52,500 nt of DNA from Prorocentrum cordatum (taxonomy: Eukaryota; Sar; Dinophyceae; Prorocentrales; Prorocentraceae), in NCBI GenBank assembly GCA_963575745.1, contig CAUYUJ010000718.1:2501-55000 (forward strand). Reading direction: 5' to 3'. How positions within the stretch are numbered: the stretch's first letter is position 1; each line of letters starts with the position of its first letter. The notes under the pieces were generated by a model. The model searched no databases, was not told the origin of the DNA, and saw nothing but the letters and a program-made list of their open reading frames with translations. This document shows, piece by piece, positions 28,901 through 38,222 of the stretch. The position numbers and the translations under genes are program-made.

Positions 28901-29200
28901 GACTCGACTGAGGAAGGCTGCTCATGTTTACATGTACGGCAGCCTGGGCTAGTACCAATCGCGAACTATGGCCGCGCAGCCTGTGTCCACAACTGCCAGG
29001 CGACATGTGAATTCACGATGAAACGCATAGCCTGTTTGAAGCCTGCTTCTCACTAGAAGTACACGAACACTCACAACTCCCACCGTGGGTGGTAGACCTG
29101 TGCGAAACTGCTTGTGCATGTGCTGCTGTCTGTGCCGGATACAGCAACCACTGCTTCGTTGTTGAAAGAATATGTCTTGCAGTTGTGCTAGTGCATACGC

Positions 29201-29407
29201 GTGCGGGATCTGTGTCGTATGCCATGGGCTTGTCGCTTAACTTCCTGCCCACGTCCTCCTCCTCTCCTCTTGCTAGAAGTACACTGGTCGCATCGTCGAC
29301 GCAAGTATGGGAAATGTTTCGACCTCGATTACGGATGCGAAGAAACGGATGTCAATCATGCGCCATTCAGCCGTGACGAAGGCAAGTATTGGAGAGCTCG
29401 GACCTAG
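29201..29407 (+). other. Unassigned frame, possible terminal exon
   Basis: After a CT-rich stretch ending TTGCTAG (a possible splice acceptor, about 29272), the frame reads HWSHRRRKYGKCFDLDYGCE then ETDVNHAPFSRDEGKYWRAR to a TAG at 29407. It looks protein-like but is short, with no recognised domain. Confidence 0.18.
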
Positions 29408-29424
29408 CGAGCGGATCGGACATA

Positions 29425-29580
29425 TCCTCCTGCTCCTCCTCGTCTTCCTCCTCCCTCGCTCTCCCTCCGTCGTGCTCGCCCTCCCTTATCCCTCCCCTCT
29501 CCCCTCGCCCCTGCTCTCCTGACGCCCTCCCCCCTGCTCCTCCCCCTCCCCCTCCTCCCCCTCCATCTCGCCCCTCCCGA
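29425..29580. repeat. CTC-rich polypyrimidine tract
   Basis: About 155 bp of CTC/CCCTCC words. Confidence 0.9.
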
Positions 29581-30130
29581 ACCCGGAGTCGGTGAGCGGC
29601 TCGGACACGACCTCCTGTGGGGCGCAGCATCCGCTCTCCGGCCCAGCCCGCCCGCCGCTTTCGCGGACGAGCCCGCGCCGATGCTGCCGAGCTCGGCCCG
29701 CAACCCTCGAGGGTCCAGGGGGGTCGGGAGCGGCCAAGAGGGGGGTGTCCAAGAGGGGGGTGTGCAAATCATGACCGGCGGCATGTGCGCGGCCCAGCGG
29801 GGGGGCCAGGGACATAATGAAATAAGAAGAGGCGCCATGAAATATGGGGAGATATCATGGCCCCCGCCATGATATCCACCCCCCCCCTAGTCATCACTCC
29901 CCTCTTTTCCGCCCCCGAGGGGGGGGAGGTCCTCGGACCTGCTCGGCCCCTGCCGGGCCTCCAGGGGGGCCTCCGCGGGGACCTCCCAGGACTTCAGGGG
30001 CCCGGACCTCTGGCGGCAGGCAAGCCACCGGCCGAGGCTCCTCCTCCTCGTCCTCCCTCGGCACCCATGCCGCTGCCCCCCGGACCTCGAAGGGTTCGGC
30101 GGCGAGCGAGGAGGGGAAATGAGAAGCAGA
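29581..30130. other. GC-rich spacer with a perfect hairpin, no gene
   Basis: High-GC sequence. A perfect 11-bp inverted repeat (arm GATATCATGGC, 4-nt loop) lies at 29851-29876, next to C-runs. Frames are open because of GC content. Confidence 0.55.
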
Positions 30131-30267
30131 AGGCCTTCTCAGAAGGCGGCGGGACTTCTCAGGAGCCATCCGGCCTTCTGAGAGGTTTTTTTCTGAATCG
30201 TCGGGGGAGGCTGAGAAACAAAATTCTCAGAAGGCAGGGGGACTGCCGGGCCTTCTGAGAAGGCCCG
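30131..30267. repeat. Cluster of TTCTGAGAA-type palindromes
   Basis: Five TTCTCAGAA/TTCTGAGAG-type motifs, usually preceded by GGCC, within about 140 bp. The last is a 21-nt palindrome with arms CGGGCCTTCT (30247-30267). The same element seems to have been duplicated and inverted locally. Confidence 0.7.
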
Positions 30268-30535
30268 CCCCTTCTCGCTTGCCCCCCTCGCTCGCCGCCG
30301 AGGCGTGTCGTGTGCCGACGAAAACTGTCTTCGAAGCGCCTCTCCACGCGGCGGCGAGGGAAGGACAGCGGCATCGGCCTCTGCTCCTCGCCTGGCTGCT
30401 GCCGCTGCCCCCCCCCCCGCTCTCCGAGCCTCGCGCGAGACCCTGCGCGGCGCGTGCAGCCTCGGGCGGAAGCCAGCGCGGGGCAGCCAGGGGCCCCCCC
30501 CAGAGGAGGGCCCGAGCCGAGGTGGTCCGAGGGTC
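30268..30535. other. GC-rich spacer, no gene
   Basis: About 270 bp of high-GC sequence with a C-run near 30410. Nothing recognised. Confidence 0.5.
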
Positions 30536-30650
30536 GCGCCGTATCGCCGATGCGTCGCGATGCGTCGGCGCCGTCGGCGTGCACAACTCGGGCTCCACAT
30601 CGAGCCGCATCGCCGAGCCGCATCGCCGATGCATCGGCGATGCGGCGTGA
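30536..30650. repeat. GATGCATCGG / CCACATCGAGCC dispersed repeat, copy 2
   Basis: GCCGATGCGTCGCGATGCGT, a CGTCGGCGTG word, GGCTCCACATCGAGCC and GATGCATCGGCGATGCGGC. Related to 22530-22610. Confidence 0.6.
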
Positions 30651-30876
30651 CCCTACGACCTCATCTGCTCGGATTCAAGGTGGGGACCCTGGAGCAACCT
30701 GGGTGCTGAAAGGGTTCTGAAAGGCATCCAAGCTGCTACCCCGGCTCCAAGAGGTCTTGGAAAGACACGCCTCTGCTCGCTGAATGTTGGTTTCCCCCAT
30801 GTGACCTTCCAGCCGAAACTCTTCCTATCAGATCGCTCGATTTGGAAAAGGCATCCCTGCTATGGTGAGTGTGTGT

Positions 30877-30907
<31 letters not shown>

Positions 30908-31246
30908 GGGCAATCCGAGGGGGGCAACTTTCTCCTGGCCGGGCTTGCAAGACGCGGTTCCGGTTGGGAAGGGCGTCGAACCAGAAGGGGGTGCAGCAGG
31001 GCAGGCAGGGATGTGAGCTGGGCAGGCAGGCAAGGGAAGGGGGGCGGGGAGGATCACGGTCCTCCACTCGCTCTCGTTCCTGATCCGCACGGCCCTGCCG
31101 CCTAACTTGCTCACACCACTGCGTGAAGCCTGCATCCTGCATCATTTCAGAACGCTGCGAGCCCCCTGCTTGAAGTCCGACGAAAAAATAGGATCATGCC
31201 TCCTTTCGGGAAGCCGTTTCCCCCCACAAGGTTCGGGCCCGGGCCC
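30651..31246. other. Spacer with GT and G runs, no gene
   Basis: A GT dinucleotide run of about 24 bp (30868-30891) leads directly into a G-run of about 20 (30890-30910). The rest is unremarkable; GGCAGGCAGG words occur near 31020. Confidence 0.7.
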
Positions 31247-31364
31247 GAGGAGGAGGAGGAGGAGGAGGAGGAGGAGGAGGAGGAGGAGGAGGAGGAGGAG
31301 AGGGAGGAGGAGGAGGAGGAGGAGGAGGAGGAGGAGGAGGAGGAGGAGGAGGAGGAGGAGGAGG
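31247..31364. repeat. GGA trinucleotide tract
   Basis: About 118 bp of GGA triplets with a single AGAGGG interruption. Confidence 0.97.
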
Positions 31365-31418
31365 TGATGGGGGGCGGACCACGTGCTTCCCCAGCAGGCG
31401 CCACAATCAGTACTGCAT

Positions 31419-31614
31419 CCCTCCGCGAAGCTCAACCCAAGTTTTCCCGCGCCGCGTCGGCACCCCCAGACCCCAAGATTGAAATGTTGATGCCGAGACA
31501 CGCGAATCGATTCTTTCCGTCGGCGTCCGCGGACCGCGCCGCGCGCGCAACTGAACATTGAAATTGTGGGCGCGGGGGGGGCGGGAAAATTTGCGTTAGG
31601 TTTCGCGGAAGGTT
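31419..31614. mobile_element. Foldback element with about 60-bp diverged inverted arms (family H)
   Basis: Left arm CCTCCGCGAAGCTCAACCCA...GTTTTCCCGC, and later TTGAAATGTTGA; right arm ...CAACTGAACATTGAAATTG, GCGGGAAAATTTGCG and GGTTTCGCGGAAGG. The outer and inner words are complementary in mirrored order over about 60-70 bp per side. The ends are CCCTCCGCGAA / TTCGCGGAAGG. Only one copy is seen in the window. Confidence 0.65.
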
Positions 31615-32105
31615 GTAGGAGCTGCGGCGGACAAACAACTCGCGCTACCAACGCAGCTGTTTTACAGACAACCCGCGCGCAAAGAAATAATCGCTGAGAC
31701 GATGTGTGTTTCGGAGATCATTCACAAAACACCTCTACGCCGCAGTGGAAGGGTTCCCAATGGGTCCGCGGGGCCTGCAGGAAGACCAGCCCAAAATCTG
31801 TCCTCCAGTCCGCCTCCAAACGGCCCAAGACCGACAACGACCAGCTTCAAGACGGCCCGAGACCGCAACACTGATGGCTCCAGGGCGCTGGAAGACAGCT
31901 CCAAGTCTCTGCAAGACGGTGTTCAGGTGGGCCTCAGCGGAGCAGCCACATGGGCCGACAGGGTGACAGAAGTTGACCACGCTAGGTCGGGCATGTGACA
32001 CGGGCGCGCCAGGCGCGGGCCAGGCGCGCAGAGAGAGCACGAGGACCCCGAGATCCGCCGTCGATGCGCATCTCGACGCCGTGAAACGGATCGATTTGGA
32101 GCTTA
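31615..32105. other. No gene recognised
   Basis: About 490 bp. CCAAGACCG/CAAGACGG words at 31830-31920 recall the degenerate GGCCCAAGA-type repeats at 36.8-37.6 kb. Frames on both strands, no motif. Confidence 0.45.
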
Positions 32106-32109
32106 AGCT

Positions 32110-32156
32110 GGTCTGTGGGAAAACAACACACACACACGTGGGAAAACACACACACA

Positions 32157-32212
<56 letters not shown>

Positions 32213-32275
32213 GTGCGTGTGTGTTTTCCCACACGTGTTTTTTTTTCCAACAGACTGTGTGTTGTTTCCCACAAA
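32110..32275. repeat. Large AC/GT inverted repeat
   Basis: GTGGGAAAACAACACACACA and GTGGGAAAACACACACACAC on the left are mirrored by GTGTGTGTTTTCCCACACGT and TGTGTTGTTTCCCACA on the right, around about 50 bp of GT repeats. The pair of TTTCCCAC boxes on each side makes this more than a simple dinucleotide tract. Confidence 0.85.
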
Positions 32276-32597
32276 CTCGCGCACATGGGCAACACCAATC
32301 GGCATCGGCTCCGAACATCGGATCGCACCGGAACCCGCACTGGAGGGGGCCGCAGTGGCACGGCATCGGAGCGAAGCGGGCCGGCCACAAAAGTAATCGG
32401 CATGGGGTCGGATCGGCTGGGTCGAGGCGGCCTTCAGGAGCGACGGCCAGCCTGTGTGTGAGTCTGCGTGCTCGGGCCTGGGGGAGCACAACCCCGAGGC
32501 CCGCCCTCACGCCGCCAGCGCGGCCGCCCCGAACCAGTGGGGGCGCGAGGGGTGCAAGGTCACGCTGCTTTGGAGGAGCGCCAGCAGGGGGAGGTAA

Positions 32598-32652
<55 letters not shown>

Positions 32653-32757
32653 GTGATGATGGTGATGGTGATGATGGTGATCATGATGATGCTCATGGTG
32701 ATGGTGATGGTGATGGTGATGGTGATGGTGATGATGATGATGATGATGATGATGATG
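32598..32757. repeat. GAT trinucleotide tract with GGTGAT steps
   Basis: About 160 bp of GAT triplets, the middle third being GGTGAT hexamers. It is followed by a GGA-rich stretch to about 32890. Confidence 0.97.
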
Positions 32758-32759
32758 AC

Positions 32760-32895
32760 GATCAGGAGGAGGAAGAGAAGGAGGCGGAGGAGCAGCAGGA
32801 GGACGAGGAGGAGGAGGAAGAGGAAGGGGATGGAGGGGAAGGAGGAAGAAGGAGGGATGGGGAGGAGGAGGGGGGGGAAGGAGATGGGAGCTGGT
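32760..32895. repeat. GGA-rich polypurine tract
   Basis: About 135 bp of GGAGGA/GGAAGG words, purine-rich on the + strand. Confidence 0.9.
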
Positions 32896-33052
32896 GAGCG
32901 GCTGCTGCCATGCCAGCGGGGCTGTGAAAAAAAAGGCATAGCATTCGTGCAGCCGCTCTCGCGACCCGTCCCCCGCTCCGCTGCCCGTGTGCGTGCGACT
33001 CTGGCTATCCTTGCGCATGCAAGTTGACGGCCGAAGAATCGAACCTACTTTT

Positions 33053-33259
33053 GGACGCCCGAAATGGGTACGGAAAAAAAGGGTACAATGCCCAACAACA
33101 AATGTTGTCCCCAACCAACAGCGGCCGCTGTTGGGCAGGCGGCCTTCTGTTTCAAATGGACACAGGCCGCGGCGGCGCGGACAGCGAGTCCTGTTCAAAA
33201 CGAACAGGAACTGCTGTTGGGCATTGTACCCATTCGTTCCATACCCATTTCGGGCGTCC
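33053..33259. mobile_element. Inverted-repeat element, family D, copy 2 (complete)
   Basis: 207 bp with inverted ends of about 45 bp: GGACGCCCGAAATGGGTACG...GGGTACAATGCCCAACA at the left, mirrored at the right with about five differences. The interior holds a perfect 20-bp palindrome (CCAACAGCGG plus its complement, 33115-33134), ACAAC-AAAT-GTTGT (about 33094-33108) and a CCTGTTC/GAACAGG hairpin (33190-33208). No coding capacity. A decayed copy lies at 22356. Confidence 0.82.
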
Positions 33260-33831
33260 AGACTACTGAGCTACCCGCAGGAAGAGGAAGGTCAGGGAGA
33301 GGGTAGCGATCCCTTTCCCCATGCGCCGCGGGCAAGCGGCGCGGTGCCAGTTTCCAACACCTGAGCCGAGACGGCATCAGGATAGACGGATAGAAAAGTG
33401 ATATGAGCGGACTTCACACACAGTCATCCAATACGGTCAGGCTGCTGCGCTGGAGGTAACTCCGGGAGTCGACGAGCGCGTTCGACTACTCTCAGAGTAG
33501 CTACTCACAAACGGCCTGAATCCGCGGCGGGGGATTTACGAACCATTACATCGAGGAAGGCGCGCGTTTTCCCTGACGCTTGCGAGTAGGCACATTGCGA
33601 GTAGCAGAACGCGCTCGGTGAGAGAGGCCTCGCGCAGCACCTCAAGACCGAGCTCGCGTCGGCTCCGCGTCGGATTTTTACATCGGGCGCACGTCGGCGG
33701 GCGTCGGATTTTTTTGTCGGACCCACGTCGGGTGTACGCCGGAGCACCGCCGCGCGAACGTCGTCCCCTGCGCGTGACGGGGCGGGCGTGCACGCCGCGC
33801 GAGGCCTCCAGGACGAGGAGCGCCAGATTTG
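33260..33831. other. No gene recognised
   Basis: About 570 bp. CGTCGGATTTTT occurs twice (about 33668 and 33709) with CGCACGTCGG/CCCACGTCGG words, a short direct repeat. Otherwise nothing. Confidence 0.45.
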
Positions 33832-33979
33832 GGTCGGGCGTGTTCTCCCAGAGGCGGATTTTGGAAGGACGATGGAAAATCAGACGCCCATAGAATCAAA
33901 GCACGAACCACGAATCGTCCCCAGACTGATGTTTTTCGCTATTTCTGGATTTTCCTCCCGTAGAGGGGCGTGCCCGACC
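33832..33979. mobile_element. Family A element, copy 5
   Basis: About 148 bp with both ends (GGTCGGGCGTGTTCTCCCAG; CGTAGAGGGGCGTGCCCGACC) and a diverged interior that keeps CGTCCCCAGACTGATG. It is not flanked by TA. Confidence 0.75.
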
Positions 33980-34425
33980 GAACGCTGGATCAGGAGCGAG
34001 GCCCCCCTTTGGCCTCCGGAGAGCGCGCCGTGGTCGACGAGGCGCGCCAGGGGAACGGCGCGCCCCTCCCGAGCGCAGAAATGTTCCTTGCTCCTGCGCC
34101 TGGGCGGCACCCGCCGCCGTGGCCCCTGGCACGCGCTCGAGGCGCGGCGTCGTTCCAAGGGCTGCCTGGCAGCGGAGCGCAGCGAAGCGAACGCCGGGGT
34201 CCTGCGCGCTCCGCGAGGGAGCCCGCCCGTGCACACTAGACTAGGGCGTGGCGTGGAGGCCGCGGCCTCAAAGAGGCTCCCCCCCCGCGCCCCGCAGGAG
34301 GAGGAGGGGGGGGAGAGAAAGGGCTTCGGGGAGGGGGGGAGGGGACAAGACAAGCCAGGTGAGCTCGCCTCATGTCTGACGTCCTACCCCTCCCTCGCAT
34401 CCCTCACCATGGCGTAGATCTCTCT
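33980..34425. other. GC-rich spacer, no gene
   Basis: About 445 bp with no motif. A GGAGGAGGGGGGG-type purine run lies near 34300-34345. Confidence 0.5.
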
Positions 34426-34429
34426 AGTC

Positions 34430-35222
34430 GCACGACCGGATGTCATAGCATCTCGTAGCATTACATGGCATAGCATGGTATCGAACATCAACGCGTAACA
34501 TGACATAGCATGGCGTTGCGACGCCCCAGAGGGCTTCTTCAGCCCAAACAATCAACGAATCGACACCGAATGTGTAATCATTTCCGATGGGCTCAACGGG
34601 AAGCATGTTTTTAGATGTTGTGGTCTATTTGGGGGGACCGGACACCATGACGGGGCATGGCACTCGAAATAATGACGCCAACGCTGCAGCGGGAGCACGA
34701 TTCGGAACAAGCGGAAGCGAGGAAATGAGGCCACCGCTGCAGCGGGAACACGATTCGGAACGAGCGGAAGCGCGGGAATGAGGCCAGCGCTGCAGCGGGA
34801 GCACGATTCGGAACGAGGGGCAGCCCGAAAATGAGGCCATCGCTTCGACGAGAGCAGCATTTAACAACACACACTCAGCGCGAAAGCGCGGAAATGAGGG
34901 CGCGCTGCCTGACATAGCATGGCGTGGCGACGCCCCAAACTGTGGGGGGGGGGGGGGCTTCCGCGGCCCCAAAACCGAATGTGCAATCACTTCCGATGTT
35001 TTTTGTCGGGGGTCCATTTTCTAGATTTGGGGGCCTACTTGGAAGGACCGAAAACCATGCTGGGGCATGGCGCTGGAAATACTGACGCCAGCGCTGCAGC
35101 GGGAGCACGATTCGGAACGAGCGGAAGCGCGGAAATGAGGCCAGCGCTGCAGCGGGAGCACGATTCGGAACGAGCGGTAGCCCGAAAAAGAGTCCAGCGC
35201 TTCAGCGAGAGCAGCATTTTGA
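34430..35222. repeat. 409-bp tandem duplication containing 53-bp repeats
   Basis: TGACATAGCATGGCG starts at 34501 and again at 34910. Between, both copies share CGACGCCCCA, ACCGAATGTG(T/C)AATCA(T/C), a TTGGGGG stretch, GGGGCATGGC and ACGCC(A/G)ACGCTGCAGCG-type words. Each then ends in 53-bp repeats (GCGCTGCAGCGGGAGCACGA, TTCGGAACGAGCGG), about 3.5 copies in the first and 2.5 in the second. GCATGGCATAGCATGG words precede it at 34445. Confidence 0.88.
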
Positions 35223-35445
35223 AAAACAGAAGATCCGCCGGCCCCCTTGTGGGGCCACCAGGCTGTAGGCCCGTGATTCGCAGTTTCCTGTACCAGTTGT
35301 AGTTTGTAGTTTCCAGTGTTACAGTTCTGCTTCTTGCTGGTTACTGTAACTAGTTGATTGACCGCGCGAGGGGAGGGAGGCCCAAACCCGATTTTTAGCA
35401 CCACCTGGGCGCGTTGTCTGAATTGCTGGGGGGGCTCAAAATCGA
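35223..35445. other. Short spacer, no gene
   Basis: Contains GTTTCCTGTACCAGTTGTAG-type sequence of average composition. Nothing recognised. Confidence 0.5.
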
Positions 35446-35449
35446 CACC

Positions 35450-35872
35450 CCTCACGCAGATCCGCGGGGTCAGGGTCCAAAAACACACGGGATTTGCCAT
35501 ATTTCTGAAATTCGGTGCCACCCCTCACACAGATCCGCAATGTCAGGGTCCAAAAACACACGGGATTTGCCACATTCCTGAAATTCGGTGCCACCCCTCA
35601 CGCAGATCCGCGGGGTCAGGGTCCAAAAACACACGGGATTTGCCACATTTCTGAAATTCGGTGCCACCCCTCACGCAGATCCGCGGGGTTAGGGTCCAAA
35701 AACACACGGGATTTGCCACATTTCTGAAATTCGGTGCCACCCCTCACGCAGATCCGCGGGGTCAGGGTCCAAAAACACAGGGGATTTGCCACATTTCTGA
35801 AATTCGGTGCCACCCCTCACGCAGATCCGCGGGGTCAGGGTCCAAAAACACACGGGATTTGGCCCATTCTCC
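35450..35872. repeat. 73-bp satellite array, about 5.8 copies
   Basis: Highly uniform units: CACGCAGATCCGCGGGGTCA, GGGTCCAAAAACACACGGGA, TTTGCCACATTTCTGAAATT. The 73-bp period is exact. Because 73 = 3x24+1, each frame reads the three phases in turn, giving 65-residue frames spaced 73 bp apart on the - strand. These are artefacts. Confidence 0.97.
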
Positions 35873-36039
35873 ATGGAGAGAGGGGGCCGGCGGCAGGGGG
35901 CGAAGCCCTTACGGATAAAACAACATGCGAAAACCCAACTCCCGGATGTGCAAAAACAACAACACGCGGAGGGGGGCCCGACATTCCCCAGACGCCACCA
36001 GGGGAGAGGGGAGAGCAGTATTCATATAGTGTAGTTGTA

Positions 36040-36155
36040 GAGTGGCGGGGAGGGAGAGGGAGGGAGAGGGGGGGGCGGGGAGGGGGCAGAGGGGGGGGAG
36101 GGGGAGGGGGAAGGGGAGGGGGAGGGGTAGGGGTAGGGGGGAGTAGGAAACGGGG
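36040..36155. repeat. G-rich GGGGAGG tract
   Basis: About 115 bp of GGGAGAGGGAGGG and GGGGGAGGGGGA words, purine-only on + and with many closely spaced G-runs, hence G-quadruplex potential. Confidence 0.9.
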
Positions 36156-36299
36156 AGCCGTGAGGGGGGCACGCTGGGTGCGCAAGCGTCAGATCTGACG
36201 ACCTACGTACCCCCCCCCGCCCACTCTCGCCACGCCCACCCTGCGTGCATCGCGCCCCCCTTCCCGAGGCTCCCTCGGTGGCGCGACACCTCCCCCAGG

Positions 36300-36790
36300 T
36301 TTCCTCCTCCTCCTCCTCCTCCTCCTCCTCCTCCTCCTCTTCCTCTCCTCCACCTCCTCTTCCTCTCTACTCCTCCTCCTCATCCTCCTCTCACCTCCCC
36401 TCCTCCTCCTCCTCCTTTCCTCCCTTCTCCTCCTCCTCCTCCCCTCCTCCTCCTCCTCCTCCTCCACCTATTCCTCCTCCTCATCCTCATCCTACTCCTC
36501 CTCCCTCTACTCCTCCCCCTCCTCCTCATCTCTCCTCCTCCTCCTCCTCCTCCTCCTCCTCCTCCTATTCCTCCTCCTCCTCCTCCTCCTCTCCTCCCTC
36601 CTATTCCTCCTCCTCCTCCTCCTCCTCCTCTTCCTCCTCCTCCTCCTCTCCTCCTCCTCCTCCTATCGTCATCCTACTCCTATTTCTCCTCCTCCTTCTC
36701 TTCCTCCTCCTCCTCCTTCTCCTCTTCCTCCTCCTCCCCCTCCTCCTCCTCCTCCTACTCCTCCTCGTCCTCGTCCTCGTCCTCCTCCCC
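36300..36790. repeat. Long CTC-rich polypyrimidine tract
   Basis: About 490 bp of CTC triplets with TTCC/CATCC interruptions, all pyrimidine for long stretches. It follows the G-rich purine tract, so the purine strand switches at about 36.2 kb. Confidence 0.97.
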
Positions 36791-37584
36791 CCAGGCTTCC
36801 AGTGCGGCTCGGGACGGCCAGCCAAGTTGGCCCAGAATTGCTTCGAGGGGTACCTGGTAGCCCCCCTGATTTATTCCAAAAGGCGCCACAGGCGTTCCGA
36901 TAGGCGTCCAGGCACTGGAGGGAAGGCAACGATGCCCTCCAGGAAGGCCGAAATCAGCCGAACACGTAAGAACATCATCCGGTTGTCGAGCATCGCCGAT
37001 GTCCCAAAATGCTCTCGGATCGAGATGTTTCCCAAGAGCGAAGAAGGACCGCCAGAGGAAGGCCAAAAGGGCTCGAGGAGGGCCAACGGCGCTGCCCCCA
37101 GACGGCCCATGACCGCCCCAGGAGGGCCCCACGGCGGCCTGCGAGGGGCACAGTGCAGCGGTCCAGGATCTACATGTGTTTTTTTCTGGGCTTTCGGCCT
37201 CCAGATGCTGTCGGGGGTCACGGAGAAGCAGAGCAATCGCCGCACCCAGGGGAGGGGGAGGGAGGAATGCAGAGTGTAGGAAAGGGAAGAGGAGGAGGAC
37301 CAGAGGAAACCCAATCTGCATCCACGATGCTGCATCACACCCTCCCATCCCAAGCCAGATGCCCCAAGACGGTCCCAAGAGCGCCCAGGGACCCCCAGAG
37401 GCGGCCGCGAGGGGGCCCGAGACTGCCGCAGGCGGTGCCAGGACCGTCCCAGGAGGCCACAAGACGGCCCCAAGAGGGGCCCACAACGGCAGCAGGACGG
37501 CCCGGGGTGCCCCCGAGACCGCCCCGAGAGACGCCCCAAGACTGCCGAGAGGGGGCCGAGATGGTCCAAGACAGCACCAAGCTT
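36791..37584. repeat. Degenerate GGCCCAAGA/CCGAGACTGCC-type repeats, no gene
   Basis: From 37060 to 37570, words such as CCCCAAGACGGTCCCAAGAG, CCCGAGAC(T/C)GCC and GGCCACAAGACGGCC recur irregularly every 15-25 bp. This resembles a decayed minisatellite related to the 12-bp repeat at 43.9 kb. Long open frames on both strands follow from this. No domain seen in 36791-37060 either. Confidence 0.65.
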
Positions 37585-37765
37585 GCAGTGGGAGCTCGAC
37601 CACGAGACACCTTCCACAAGAAACCCAACCCTGAGACTCCAGCGCGCCCAGTGACTTTTGGGGTTGGGAGCGGCACGCTCTCCATAGCAAAGCAGTCGAA
37701 GCCCAAGGCACCCAGGGCACCCTGGAGTCAAGCCGGGTGTCTCTTGGCATGGGTCTCCACTGTGC
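37585..37765. mobile_element. Family E element, copy 2 (diverged)
   Basis: Left GCAGTGGGAGCTCGACCACG, ACAAGAAACCCAACCCTGAG inside, CCCAGGGCACCCTGG near the right and TCTCCACTGTGCC at the end. Same word order as 20895-21085. Confidence 0.6.
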
Positions 37766-37968
37766 CCCTAAGATGCCCCGAGTCGACCCCCGCGGGCCCA
37801 AAGACGACCCTAAGACTGCCCCACGGGAGCCCCGAGAGGGCCCAAGACGGCCGAGGTGGGCCCCTCATAAGAGCCCATTGAGAGCCCCGAGATGCGCCAC
37901 ACGCTACAGGCCTCCGGGGCGGTGCCCAGAGACTCGCCGCACGGAGGGCTGCGCCAGTAGGGTGGCGG

Positions 37969-38222
37969 GACTTACCGCAGGCGGCTGGATAGGGCTTGAC
38001 GGGTCAGAACTGTGGACCCCAAAGAGCTCGCCATCGCTCGGACGTCCATTCCCCGTGCATCTGTCGGTGTCGTGCGTGCACTTGTTTTCGCAAGGTGACC
38101 CCAAATGCTCCTCGATGGCCCCGGCCGAGAAAAAATGCACGCGCCCGAGGGATGCCAAGGGAACTCACCGCAGCCAGCTGGGTAACGCTTGACGGGCAGA
38201 AGCTGTGGACCCCCAAGATGGG
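37969..38222. repeat. About 58-bp direct repeat bracketing a family B element
   Basis: Left ACTTACCGCAGGCGGCTGGA, GGGCTTGACGGGTCAGAA, CTGTGGACCCCAA (37969-38027); right ACTCACCGCAGCCAGCTGGG, ACGCTTGACGGGCAGAAG, CTGTGGACCCCCAAG (38163-38222). About 85 percent identical by eye. The family B copy lies exactly between. Confidence 0.85.
38030..38156. mobile_element. Family B element, copy 4
   Basis: 127 bp. Starts CGCCATCGCTCGGACGTCCA and ends CGCGCCCGAGGGATGCC. Interior CAAATGCTCCTCGATGGCCC. It lies between the two halves of a direct repeat. Confidence 0.75.

Larger units (their letters stand above)
28401..29420. other. Unique sequence with unassigned protein-like frames
   Basis: About 1 kb of normal composition. 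The two best candidates (28900-28577 on - and 29201-29407 on +) are listed separately. AGAAGTACAC preceded by CT(A)G occurs at about 29055 and 29274. No family recognised. Confidence 0.4.

Noticed and set aside
35450-35872. CRISPR-like array of near-identical repeats
   Set aside because: The whole 73-bp unit repeats with no variable spacers, and the setting is eukaryotic.
35470-35918. Series of 65-residue FWTLTPRICVRGGTEFQ-type frames
   Set aside because: They are 73 bp apart, an exact copy of the satellite period, each reading three phases of the same unit.
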